From: Niebla homalea
Lineage: Eukaryota > Ascomycota > Lecanoromycetes > Lecanorales > Ramalinaceae
Reading direction: 5' to 3'
Assembly (NCBI GenBank): GCA_019925105.1
Contig: JAHGAU010000013.1
Coordinates: forward strand, 1,302,001-1,366,000
Length of the DNA: 64,000 bases
Numbering within the stretch: the stretch's first letter is position 1; every line of letters starts with the position of its first letter. Positions 25,412 to 38,176 of this stretch are shown here, piece after piece. The notes below the pieces were generated by a model, which was given only the letters and a program-made list of their open reading frames with translations, was not told the origin of the DNA and searched no databases. The position numbers and the translations under genes were made by a program.

Positions 25412-28400
25412 TGATTGATTAATTGATTTATACTACGGGTCTAGTTAAACTAATTCCGGCGTTCCTTAATACGCGGCCTTTTGGCCTTACTGGTAACCGT
25501 AGAAACCTGATACTTATAACGTTAGGGTAAAAACCGGCGTCTACCAGGCCTCCACCCTTTATCCTTTAAGGTAAAGGATATTAATAACCGTTTAAAGAGT
25601 GGTAATTTATTTATATATTTTTTATGTTTTAATTCCCCCAAGAAAATCCGTAATATTATAACCGTATCCTTATAGGGGCTGTTTTTAAGCTTATTATTCT
25701 TCCGTACCTTTATATATTTATATTACCTTAATCTTATATAATACCTTTAAATATCCTTATTAATATTTACGTATTTAATATATACCCCTTTTATATTATT
25801 ATTACTGTTAATTCCTTTAAAGATTTTTAATAAGCGTTTATTATTATATTTTTATAACTATAAAAGATGTTTTCCGGTTCATATAATTAACATAACCGGT
25901 TTCCGCTCCTTTTTTTCTTCTTTAACTAATAACGGGCCTTTTCCGTAAAGTCTTTAATAACCTCGTTTATCTTTATAGTAAGGTTAAACTATAGTAATAA
26001 TCCGGTAGATATTATAAACCTAGCGGCTACCCGGATACCTCGCTTTATAAATAATATTTAACGGTAATTATAAGTATTAGCTTTTATAATAAGTTTTAAC
26101 TTAACTTTTATAAATAAAAGATAAAAAATAAAAACGTATATAACGTCCTACTTTTTTTATTTATACTTATATCCGGCGTTTATTTAACCCTTAATATATA
26201 TAATAAATAAGAAGTAAATTAAACCGTTTTTATCCGTCCGGAGTTAAATTATTAATACGTTATTATCTTTTTTTATAATTTTATAACGGCGGAAATACTT
26301 ATTAATAATCTTTTTATTATTAAAAGCTAGGTAATAATAACCTTAAAATATAAAGTCCTTATATTTTCATTAATACTTAATTTATTTTATTATAATTTAT
26401 AAAATAATTATTATAGTTTTCGCTCTTTAAATCCTTTTAATCTCGGTCTTTTTTACGTTTAACGGGAATTTATACCCGCTTAAATTAACCTTTAGGATAC
26501 CGGTAAGGTTAACTTCCTTTTTAACTTATTTTTACTTTATTTTAATAAGAAGGGAGATAAATATCTTTAATTTTTTTTTTAACTTTAAGCTTATTAAGAT
26601 TCTGGCGGATCCACCCGTTTCCTATTATTATAATTAAATATATATATTTCTTTAACTTTATTTAAGCGATTATTTAATTTAATAAAACCTTAATTAACGG
26701 TATAAAGATTTTAAACTTTAATATTGGGATAAAGGTTATTTTATAAGTACCGTTAATTATTTTTAAATACCGATTCTAGACTTTCTATAATATTTAAATA
26801 AACTTTTTCTTATATCCCGGAGTATCCTTAAGTATATATTAAATAATTATAGTATATATTATAATTAACTTTATTATAGCCTAGTAAATAATCCGGGCCT
26901 TTTATAACGTAACTTTTTATATCGATACAGCGAGATAAATAAGGTTTCTTTCTTATAAAGTTATTTTCTTTTAAACCTTTTTTATATAGTCCTTTTAATT
27001 AAGCTTTTTATTTATTTAAAGGTTAAGGATTTTAATACTAGTATCCGGCTTTATTATAACTTTATTTAAGTTTATTATAATTATTATATTATATAACCTT
27101 AGGCTCTTAATTATATAAATAAGTTTATACTTATATAATATAAATTAAACTTTATAAGTTTTTATTTATTAAAAATAAATTTTATAAGTTTATTTTAATT
27201 TTAAATAATTTATATATATAAAGGTATTATAAGTTAAAAAATAAATATTATTAATAAAGCTTTTAATTTGGATTTTCTATTTTAATTTAATAAGCTTTTT
27301 AATTAATAAACCGTTAAAGAATAAAAATAATATAAAAGAAATAAGCAATCCTTAAAGAATCCCCGTTATAGTGGGCTTTATTAAGTTTATCTTTTATCCT
27401 AAGTTAATTAATATAACTTAATTACTTAAAAAATTCTTTATTTATTCAATTAAGAAAAATAATATCCTTTTCTTCCTTAAGTTATATAATAACCTTTAAT
27501 AATTCACTTTATTAAAAGTACCTATAATATTAAGAAAAAGAAGATTTATAATATATTTCTTCCCGTAACCTTATACTATATATATACCGTTAATTAATCT
27601 TTTAAGGGTTATTTTTATTAATTAATTTTTCCTTATTTTTATTTATTGGTCGGGAAAAAGTCCGTAATTTTCTATATAATCATTAAGGATCCTTATTATT
27701 ATTATTTTTAAGGTTTTCCTTAACGTATATAAAAATATAATAAGTTTATAAGACTTTATTTTAAAGTAATCCGGCTTAATAAGCTTCTTAAGGATAATTA
27801 TCTTTATTTCCTTAAACTTATATAAGTAATAATTAACGTTAAAATATGCTTAAAAAAATAAATAAAGACCTTTTTAAACGGTAAAGTTATTATTATTAAG
27901 AATCTATTAAGAATCCTATTTAATCCCAAGACTTTATCCTTCTTCAGTTTATTAATCGCCTTAATTATTATATTTTATATTATTATTTTATTTATTAATA
28001 TAGGGTTAAAATATATAACGTTATTAATATTATTTAAATTAAATTTTAATAAAGGGGGAAAAATGCTTTTTAAGGGCCTCGATTTTACCGTTAAAGGTAT
28101 TAATTAATATATTATTAAGTCTTTTAAAAACGGGAATTTAAGAATAAACTTTAGTTTCTTATTCTGTTTTCTATTATATTTTATTAGCTTTTAAATACTA
28201 CGAGGTGAAACCGCTAAATTATATATCGTAGACTAAAAGTATATTTATTTAACTTTCTTAATAATTTTTTTTTTTTCTTTTTAAGTAATTTTTAATTAAT
28301 TAAGTATATCCTAGTTTTTATACTTAAAAGCCTATTTAATTAGCCTTTTCGCCTTTATAATTACGGTTATATACCCTTTATTTTAATAGGTTTTAACTCT

Positions 28401-31210
28401 TTAAAAAGGTTTCGTTATTAAAATAATATTATTAATTATTTCGTTTAATATTTTTATTATTTATTTTATAAAGAGGTTAATCCGGTCTTTATTATTTAAT
28501 TAAAGGAAGTCCGTAAACTATATTATTATCTCCTCCGTTTTTATATAAACCTTTATTTTTTTAACCGTTTTTTACGTTTTCCTTACCGGTAATAATATAA
28601 TTATATTAACGGTCTAGTTTAAGGTTATTTATATCGGTATATAATTTAAGTTATATTTTAAGTCCTTTTATAATTTATATATTATAATTACGTTAATAAC
28701 TTTTTCCGTATTAAATATTAAATTAATTATTATTTTAAATTTATAATTCTTTTATATAATAATCCCTTATAATATTAATAATAAAAAGTTAGCTTAAGCA
28801 ATAACTATTAATAGGTTATCCGATTTAATGTAATTTATTATACGTTTTTCTTTATTCTATATATAGTAATATAAATTAAAGTCTTTAAATAATATATATT
28901 TTCTTAAAATAATTAAGACTTCTTTAAGTAACGGTATTATAAAAAGTCCTTCTTTATTAGCCGGTAATAAATTATATATATTATAGATATTAAAATTACC
29001 TTTTAAGTCCTTTTCTTTTATAATATAGAATATATAAAGGTTTTTATTATAATAAATAATATCTTAATTATTTATATTAAGTTACTTATTTATAAAGAAA
29101 TATATTCTAATTATCTTATCCCCCTTAAAGGTTAAATAAAACCCCTCTTTTAAATTAATAAATAAATATATATATAAATTATACGGTAATTCCTATATTA
29201 TTATAACGTTAACGTTCTTAATTTTTTTAAATTTAAATATTAATATTACGGTTTTAATTCCCTTATTACGGATATTATATTATATTATTCTTAAAAACGT
29301 TAATATATTATATATTAACCTTTATAAAGGCTTTTTCTTTTATATCCGTTTAAGTTACGGACTTTTTATTAAAGTTAAATGTTTTTTAATTTAATACCTT
29401 CCCGGTTATTATTAAAAACGTAAAACAGCCGGCTTTTAAGGTTAAGATTATAAAGAATTTTCTTTTTTTATTGCTATTTACCTTTTATTATTTAATTAAT
29501 TAAGCTTACGTTTTAAAACTACTTTTAATTAATTTATTAAACCAATTTTATACGTATTATACCGTTGGATTTTTACGGTTATCCGGGTTTCTTTACGTTT
29601 AATCTCCTTAACTTTTATTATATATTTAGAATCCTATATTAAGTATCCCTTTTTATTATATATAACGTATTTAAGTATACCCTTTATAAGCTTTTTAATT
29701 ATTAACTTTATATATTTCTAAGTATTATAATCCTTAACGTAAACTATATACTTTATAATATTAAAGCATTTTATAATAATATATTTATAACCTTAATACT
29801 TAAAATATTAAAAAATATTAACCGCTTTATTTTATAATTAAGTTATCTTAAAAAATCCTTTTTTAATAATCTTTTTATTTAAAACGTTATTATATATTTT
29901 TATTAACGTTACGCTTAATATAACGGTAAAATACCTCTTTATATATTTTAAGGAATTAAGTCTTTTTATTACCGGTAAAAGTTTATAATTAATAATCTTA
30001 AACCTTAAATAAAAAACCGTATTCTTTTTTTTTTATACTTTTTAATATAGTTTTTTTCTCGGCTTCCTTAAATTATAATAAGTATATTTTATTTATTATA
30101 ATAATAAATAATTACCTTAAAACTTTAACCAATTTATATTCTTTTTTATTAACTTAAGTCTTAAACCTTTTTAAGTTTTCTTTCGTTTTTAAAGACGTTA
30201 TATTAAAGAAAATATCCTTACTTTATAGTTTATATATTATAATAATTTATTCTATTAATAATTCCGTTATTACCTTAAAAGCTTTTATTAACTATAATAA
30301 ATTTATTTTTATCGCCGTATTTTTTTCCTTATTATTAAATAAGTAGATTATTATTATTTTCGCCTTCCTTAATACGGCCGTTTTCTCTTCCGTTATCCCC
30401 TTATTCTTTATTACGGGTACCCCCTTTATTATTTTTATTGCTTAACTCTTTTTTATTTAGGGGGCCGCCGTTTTTATACTTTTACCTTATATATTTAATT
30501 TTAAACCGTTGTCTTTACTTTTTATTAACGCCCTTATTATTACCCTTAAAGAGCTTTATAACCGCTCCGCCTCTTTTAGCTTTACTTTTATCTTTATATA
30601 AAAGTCTTTTATACCTTTTAGCTTAATCTATAATATTAATTAGGTTTTTAATATAATATCCTTTTACTTTATTATAAAAAGTCCTTTTAAGGTTTTTACC
30701 GCCTCCTTTACCGCTTTTTCGCCCTTATTTACCGGGCAATATACCGTCTCCGCCTTTTACCTTTAATCCTTTAAGGTTTTATCCTCCTTATTAATTTTAT
30801 TTCCCTTTTAAATACCCTTAATGGTACTTTTACCGTAATCTTTTTACCTTTTCTTTCCGCTTATATCCCTTATCGTTAATACCGTATTAACCTTTTTACC
30901 CTTTTATTTACTTATTACCTCTATATTATTATTACGTATTTTATACGTTTTAATATACGTATTTTATTAACCTTAATTCCTTTACTTATTTTAAGCGTTA
31001 TCCAATTTATTATTATTATATTGCCCGTACGTATTATCGCCGTTTCTATTAATATAGGTTACTTACTTATTTACCATTTTATTCTCAACCATTACGTTAT
31101 TTCCACTTATCGTATTTAATATACTTCTCTTACCGTTATTAAAGCTATACGTATACGTATCGTTTTGGACCTCTGGGGTCCCTTCGTTCGTCGCCATTTT
31201 TCCTTTTTCC
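25412..31210 (-). mobile_element. LINE ii, full-length Tad1-like, RIP-degraded
   Basis: 5,799 bp on the minus strand in Gypsy C. Target duplication TTATAAAAAATAT (25399-25411, 31211-31223). The TTGA-repeat tail is at the left, and the conserved ORF1 start (reverse of GGCGACGAACGAAGGGACCC) is at the right end near 31170-31197. Same family as LINE i, in opposite orientation. Confidence 0.87.
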
Positions 31211-31980
31211 TTATAAAAAATATATAAATATAAAATTTATTTAATAATAATAATAAGTCCTTTTTTATAGTTTTTAAAATATTACGGAATTACGTTATTT
31301 TTTAATTAAAACGTTACTTTATATCTTTAAACCGCTTATAAAAAATAAACCAGTGGTTTTTTAGATTAATTATTAAGTTTAAAAACTTATCCTTAAGCTT
31401 TTAATAGTTTATTTTATTGATTTCTTTATCCAGTAAATTAAAGATTTTATAAGAAATAGACCTTAAATAAAAAATTACCTTTTTTCTTTTAATAAGGAAG
31501 TACTTAAGATAAAGTATAAATTATTTTTTTAAGTTAATAAATTACGTTTAATACTTATCCTTAAACTTATTTTAATATAATTTAAGTTTTTCCGGATGAA
31601 AAAACTTATTTTTATAAGGTAAAATAAAAGCCATCGGCGGTACGCCGTCAATATAAAGCTTAATAATAAAGTTAACGTAAGGAAGAATCCCGGAGCGTAA
31701 ACCTTTATATTATACGTTAATACGGCTAAATATATACTCTTAATAAATATAATTTTTAACTTTAAGCCGGTTAACTTTAAACTATAATTTTAAAAATTAA
31801 GTTTATTAAGCCGTAATATTATAACGGTACTTTACCGCTTTAATTTACTTAATTATAATAAAGGGATTCTTAATTAAAAAGTGAATATCGTTTTCTTATT
31901 TTAAGGTTTATTAAGTTAATTAAGTATTTATTATAATAATAACGTTAAACCTTCTCCTTAATAAAGAAAAAGAATTAAAA

Positions 31981-32313
31981 TATTAAATTAACTCCGTTAA
32001 CGGTACGCCGGCGGGATTAATAAAAATAAATATAAAAAACGTAACGTTACGGTTTAAATACTTAAGTATTATTTTAATAAGTAAATTAATAATAAAATTA
32101 ATTCTTAAAGAACTTAAAAAGAATTAAGGCATAGCTTTTACTTAAAATAAAAATAATAATTACCCCGCTTTACGCTTATTAAGTTACGGCTTATAAATAA
32201 CGTATACCAAAACCGTTATTAAAGCCCTTTATTAAGGCCTAACGGCCTACCTTAGCGCAGCAATATAGCGTACCACTATGGCGCCGGCGCAGAGGTGGCG
32301 CTAGCTGCTAATA
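31981..32313 (-). repeat. Gypsy C LTR, right copy (5' LTR)
   Basis: 333 bp, collinear with the left copy. Here the unmutated part is the right-hand end (about 32200-32313), the mirror image of the left copy. Confidence 0.9.
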
Positions 32314-33370
32314 TTAAGTCTTACTTTATTAATAATAAAAATTAAAATAATTAATTAAATTTTATTTATTATTAATATACTCGATCGTAAGGAAGGTAAT
32401 ATTATTATTAAATATATCCGTATTAATAATAGAAAAGAATTTTAAACTTTTAAAGCGGTTATTAAAAAACGTAATATTATTATAAAATATATTATATATT
32501 ATATACTTAAATAAAACGGCGTAACCGAACGGTTTAACTAAATAATTACGATAATAATCCGGTATATAACATATTATATAGGATTATTAAATAATTTTTA
32601 AGTTTTTACGATTATATATATTAATTAATTAAGATAAAAGCTTTTATTTATAAAAAAAATAAGCCCTTTTAAAAAATAAATAAAGGTAAAACTTTTTATT
32701 AAAAACGAAAAAACGTTTAAAATATTATATAAAGTAAATATATTTAAAAAGACGAAATAATTAAAATTAAATAAAATTATTATTAATAATATTTATTTAA
32801 GAATTATATTAAGCTTATAATTATATATTTATATATTTTATAAGAGGATGGCGACGAACAAAGGGACCCCAGAGTTCTAAAACGATACGTATATGTATAG
32901 CTTTAATAATAGTAAAGGGAGTATATTAAGTGCGATAAGTGGAAGTAACGTGGTGGTTAAGAATAAGGTGGTAAACGGGTAAATAGCTTATATTAATAGA
33001 AACGGTAACGACGTATACGGGTAATATAATAATAATAAGTTAAATAATACTTAAAGTAAATAAGGGAATTAAGGTTAATAAAATATATATATTAAAGCGC
33101 GTAAAACATCTGCAAATTTGTGAACCAGCATATAAGCACTCCGAGTGCAAACGAGCAGATTAAGCAGGTTGAGCTTATATCCCCCCTCGCTAGGTCTCTG
33201 AGCGCTCGCGAATATCCGGCTTGCTCGTGAGTTTCTTGGATTCTCGTAAGTTTTACTTTTTTTTTTAACTTAACGTTTTTTTAATTAAATTACCCCCTTT
33301 AACTACCCCCCCCTTAAGGATAAATTACTAGCTACCAGGGTAACTTTTAGCTAAAAAACTTAAATCTATA

Positions 33371-33532
33371 TGTCAGGTACTGAGAGTACTGAGGTAAAAT
33401 GTGGGTGTAATATGTATGATCCTCGTTTACCTAATTATGAAAATGCGCATTATAAGTGTACGCGCCAAGTTATTATACCCTTTTGGTGCTAGTGCTTAAT
33501 AAGCTCTTAATATACGTATATTATATATAATA
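33371..33532 (-). repeat. element E LTR, left copy
   Basis: 162 bp. The outer about 110 bp are unmutated (TGTCAGGTACTGAGAGTACT...); the inner end is RIP-changed. Confidence 0.88.
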
Positions 33533-35248
33533 AATATACCATAAAAAGGAAGATCGTAACGTCCTTATTATAACGGTAAGGTTGAAGTCTTTATTATTAA
33601 AAGCGGCTCCGGGGTTAAAGAATAAGTATATCTAGCGTTAAGGAAGTTAAAGGAGTAAAAAAGGTAATAATAATTAAATATTAAGGCTGGTTATTAAAGG
33701 AATATTAAAAAACCGAAAAGGTATAAGCCGAGTAATTATCGTTCTATACCCGGGAAATAATTATAAATTTAAGTATTTTATAAATAAGCTGAATCGCTTA
33801 AATCCGTAATATCCGTGGTTTAACCGGGTAAGTATCTTAAGCTCTTAATGGCCGTACTAACGGTATTATTCCAGTATAAGTTACGAAAAGATTATATATT
33901 ACCCTTTTTATTATAAAGGTAGGCCTAATTATTTACCCAGTATATACTGACGTGCTTGTCTTATAGTAAGGGTTTAGTTTCGTTATTAGACTCGAAGGTA
34001 GGGTTATTATCGTTATTATCGTGGCGGAAGTAATAAACCTTTAAAGGGTCCGGTACGGGGAGTACTTTATAAGTAGGGCCGCTTATTAAACGGTATTTAT
34101 TATTATTCTTAAAGCGAGGTTTATTATATATAAACGTTACTTATAATAAGGGGTTTATTAACGATAAATTAAAAAACGTGGATAAAATCAATAATACCTA
34201 TTTACTTATATAACGATACTGCTTATATTATACTGATTATTAAAGCTATATATAAATTATAAAGGTTTCTTAATTATAAGGGAATTAAAGGGTACTTTAT
34301 AGGGCCGCTTTAAAGTAAGTAAATATGAGTTTAAAAGCTTATTGCTGGGTATTACTTAGTCGTTTGGCTATAGTTATTACCCGGCCCACAAACGCAGTTA
34401 CGGACTTTTAATCTACGGCGTCTTTACGTATATATTTTAGGTAATTAAATTACTTAAGGAGCTGGTACTCCGGGGTTCCGAACCGAGTTATAAGTATAAA
34501 AATTAAAGGATTTATTAATTTTATATTTATAAGATAATTATAAGTTTTATTTATAATTTTAAATATTTATTAATTATAAACCTTTTTTAAGCCGTTAAAT
34601 TTTATAAAGCTTAAAGCAATATACTCTTAAATAACCTTATTACCTTTAATATTACTTATAGTTTAAAGCCGATCAATAAAGGCATAAACGTTATTAATGC
34701 CGTTAAAGTAGCCGACTTCTTTAATACGGTATCGTTTAATATTATCCTTTTCCTTTTATTTATTTTTTGGTGGTTAAGGCTTATTAAAGGGTTCTAAGAT
34801 AAAGTCCTTACGGCGGTATTTAAGTGATTTTAAATAAGCTTTAAGGGCGGTAAATTTACTTTTAAGGCTATTAAACTTCTTATTAAACTTTATATTTATA
34901 GTTACGATAATTATACTTAGTTTATTAATAGTTGCAATAAGGGTTAAAATAAAGGGTTTATTAACCATTTTTAATAAAGGTTTTTACTTTAATAACTGGG
35001 GTTACGGTATCTTTCTTAAACGAGTAATATAGCCTTATTCGTTTTCTAATATAAAATGATAGTTAAAATAATAAGATAATAAGTTATCGAAATACCTTTT
35101 AAAGGGATTAATAAATTAAAAGTTAAAAAGGTCCGTTTAACGCAATTATTATAAAAGCTATAACGTGGTTACTCCTAATAATAGGTATATTAAAGGCTAT
35201 ATTTAAATTATAAATAAACGTAGATGACCGTAAGCTATTATTATTATT

Positions 35249-35410
35249 TATTAAGTACTAAGAGTATTAAGGTAAAATATGGGTATAATATATATAATCC
35301 TCGTCTACCTAGCTATAAAGGTGCGTATTATAAGTATACGCGCCAAGCCACTCTACCCTTTTGGTGCTAGTGCCCAATAAGCTCTTGGCATGCGCATATT
35401 GCATATAACA
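35249..35410 (-). repeat. element E LTR, right copy
   Basis: 162 bp, collinear with the left copy. Here the right part (GCGCCAAGCCACTC...GCATATAACA) is the unmutated end. Confidence 0.88.
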
Positions 35411-36562
35411 CTATAACTAATTTTAAAAAACGTTGAATATTACGGCTTATAAGGGGGGTAACGGTAATACCCGCTATTAAGAAAGCTTAAATAAAAAATT
35501 TTATAAAAAATAAAAATTATTATTTTACCGTTTTAAACGTTTTTATTTTTAACTTTTTTTTACCCGCTTAAGACCGCTCAGAGCGCTTATGAGTTTCCCT
35601 GGATGCTCGTAAGTAACTCATAAGCGGTCTGAGTGAATAAATCCATTTTTTTTATTCACTCGCTCCGAGCAGGTCGCAGATTTGCTGATGAATATATAAT
35701 AATAATACGGAGGTAATAAGTAAATAAAAGGGTAAGAAGGCCGGTACGGTACTAATAATAAAGGATATAAACGGGAAGAAAAAACGGGAAGACCGCGGTA
35801 AAAATATTATTAAGGATATATAAAAGGGAAATAAAGCTGGTAAGGAAGACGGGACCTTAAGGGACCAAAAATAAAAGGCAGAGATAATACGTCGCCCGGT
35901 AAAAGAGGGCGAAAAGGCGGTAAGGGAGGCAATAAAAACTTTAAAAGGATTCTTTACGGTAAAGTAAAAGGATATTACGTTAAAAACTTAATTAATATTA
36001 TAAATTAAATTAAAAAGCATAAAGGATTTTTATATAAAAATAAAAGTAAAATTAAAAGAAACGGAGCGTTTACGGGGCCTTTAAAAGGCGGGAATAAAAA
36101 CGTTAATAAAAGGTAAAAACGGCGGTTTAAAGTTAAAGGTATAAAATGAGGGTATAAAGGCGGTAACCTTTTAAGTAAAAAAGAGTTAAACGATAAAGGT
36201 AATAAAAAAGGTATTTATAATAAAGAATAAAAAAATAACGGAGGAAAAGATAATTATATTAAAGAAGGTAAGGATAATAACGGTCCGTTTATTTAATAAT
36301 AAGGGAAAAAACGCGGTTACGGAAATAAACTTATTATAATTAATAAAAACTTTTAAAATAACAACGGAATTATTAATAAAATAAATTATTATAATATGTA
36401 AAATATAAAATAAGGATATCTTCTTTAATATAACGTTATTAAAAACGAAAGAAAGCTTAAAAAGGTTTAAAACTTAAGTCAATAAAGGAAAGTATAAGTT
36501 ATTTAAGGTTTTAAGGTAATCGTTTATCGTTATAATAAATAAAATATATTTATTACGTTTTA

Positions 36563-38176
36563 TTGATTGATTGATTAATTGATTTATACTACGGATCTAG
36601 CTAAGCTAATTCCGGCGTTCCTTAATACTCGGTTATTTAGCCTTATTAATAACCGTAAAAAACCCGATATTTATAACGTTAAGAATAAAAACCGGTATCC
36701 ACTTAGTTTCCACTTATGTCTTAAGGGTTAAAAGTATTTACGGCCGTTTAAAGAATAAGAATTTATTTATACGCTTTTTCTAAGAAAACTTATAATATTA
36801 CGATTAAATCTACTTAAGGGTTACTTTTAAACCTATTGCTTTTCCGTTACTTTACGGGTTTATTTAATATTAAAATTTCAGAATTTTAATTATATTATTA
36901 AATATCCTTATTAATATATATATTATTATTATTTTATTTATATAACTTTACCGACCGATATAATGTCGCTTCTTATGCCGCTCCGGTATTTATAGCCCCT
37001 TTAACCCCTTATTAAGTATAGTTTTCCCGCCGTTACTTTTTACCCCCGGGTTAATAACGAGGTTTCTTAATTAGGTCTTCGACCACTTCCTTTATTTCCT
37101 TAATTAGGCTGAGCTATAATAATAAGCCCGTAATTATTATAAATCTAGCGGCCGTTTTAATACCCTTTTTATTAATAAGTATTTAACGATAATTATTAAT
37201 CCCTACTTTTTTAATTAATCCCGGTTTAAGCTCCTTAAATAATAAATAAGAGATTAATATATATACGGCGTTTTACTTTTATTACCTATACTCGTAATTA
37301 ACGTTAATCCGGTTACCGGTATATATAATAAAGAGAAAATAGGTTAAGTTATTCTTATTTATCCGGAGTTAAATTATTAACGTATTATTATCTTTCCTTA
37401 TAATCCCGTAACGCCGGAAATACTTATTAATAACCTTATTATTATTTAACGCCGGGTATTATCGTTTTTAAGGGATTAATTCTTTATATTTATATTAACG
37501 TTTTATTTACCTTTTTATAATTTATAGGGTAATCGTTATTAATTTCGCCCTCGTAGCCTTTTTTTCTTCCGCCGTTTTTACTTTAAGTGAGAGTTTATAT
37601 ATTTCTATGTTAATTTCTTAAACGTAAATTAGGTTAATCTCTTTTTTAATTTACTCTAATTTAACTTCCGTAAAGGAAATAAGTACCGCCTTTTTACGCT
37701 TTCTTATTTAAGGCCTTTTATAATTTTGGTAAATACGTTTATTTCCTGCTAATATAATTGAGTTCGTACCTTTTTTAAGTTTTGCTTAAGTAACTATTTA
37801 GTTTAAGGTTAGCTTTATTAATGGTATAAAAACCTCGGATTCTAATACCGGGACGGGAGTCGCTTTATATACTTTACTTATTATTCTTAAGTATCGGTTT
37901 TGGATTTTTTATAGTTACCGGACGGGCTCTTTCCTATATTTAAGCGTACCTTTAGGTACGTACTAGATAGCTATTACGTACGTTATTACAGGTTTTACAA
38001 CCGCCTGGTAAACGGTTTTAGTTTTCTGTAAGGTAGCTCCCTACGTTGACGCCGTAAGGTAGGTAAGGCCTTTCTCCTGCGAAACCATCTTCTTCTGGAC
38101 CTTTTTCATGTGGTCCTTCCAGTCCAGTTTCCCATCGACCTGTAGGCCGAGTACCCTAATGCTGGCTTCCGGTTTC
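36563..38176 (-). mobile_element. LINE v, 5'-truncated, weakly RIP-mutated at its 5' end
   Basis: 1,614 bp on the minus strand inside LINE iii, with a perfect 12-bp duplication TATTACGTTTTA (36551-36562, 38177-38188). The TTGA tail is on the left; the truncation point is at 38176 within the RT region. About 38000-38176 is G+C-rich with an almost stop-free minus-strand frame carrying the RT thumb motif IRVLGLQVDGKLDWKDH. Mutation load increases towards the 3' end. 5' truncation with a long duplication is typical of target-primed reverse transcription. Confidence 0.88.

Larger units (their letters stand above)
12916..32313 (-). mobile_element. Gypsy LTR retrotransposon C, RIP-degraded, nested in Copia A
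   Basis: LTRs of 333 bp at 12916-13248 and 31981-32313 begin TGTTAGACTGACTCC and end GCTGCTAATA. Target duplication is TTAAG (12911-12915, 32314-32318); the empty site is visible in Copia B near 52416. Own internal length is about 7 kb after removing two LINEs and a solo LTR. It reads on the minus strand. A gag-like frame lies near 31260-31620. RT is near 23830-24010 (KKDGGLYLYINYRKLN.. and NRYLLPLI). The integrase zinc-binding and core start near 22150-22450 (..DFIIGLPV). A pyrimidine run at 13251-13264 is the minus-strand polypurine tract. RT before integrase fits Gypsy. Confidence 0.88.
33371..35410 (-). mobile_element. element E: short non-autonomous LTR retrotransposon, gag-only
   Basis: 2,040 bp with 162-bp LTRs (33371-33532, 35249-35410), TG..CA ends and duplication CTATA (33366-33370, 35411-35415). 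The 1,716-bp interior is too short for pol. The minus strand carries a degenerate frame: a 64-residue open stretch at 34968-34774 (MVNKPFILTLIATINK..), then a gag-like continuation (VYAFIDRL, later TRFGTPEYQLLK and ETFII) resembling the capsid region of fungal LTR elements. This fits the class of terminal-repeat elements carrying only gag. The gag call rests on pattern and is moderate. Confidence 0.7.
33107..35690. mobile_element. element D: small inverted-repeat element (MITE-like), split by element E
   Basis: Without E and its duplication, D is about 539 bp. The ends match as imperfect inverted repeats: left CATCTGCAAATTTGTGAACC, right (reverse complement) CATCAGCAAATCTGCGACC. Inside are G+C-rich motifs of the type GAGTTTC.TGGAT.CTCGTAAG, present once near each end, and a hairpin GAGTGAATA...TATTCACTC near 35632-35662. 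There is no coding capacity. It interrupts LINE iii at a position occupied in LINE ii (near 30940), confirming an insertion; the target duplication is too short or altered to define. Confidence 0.65.
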
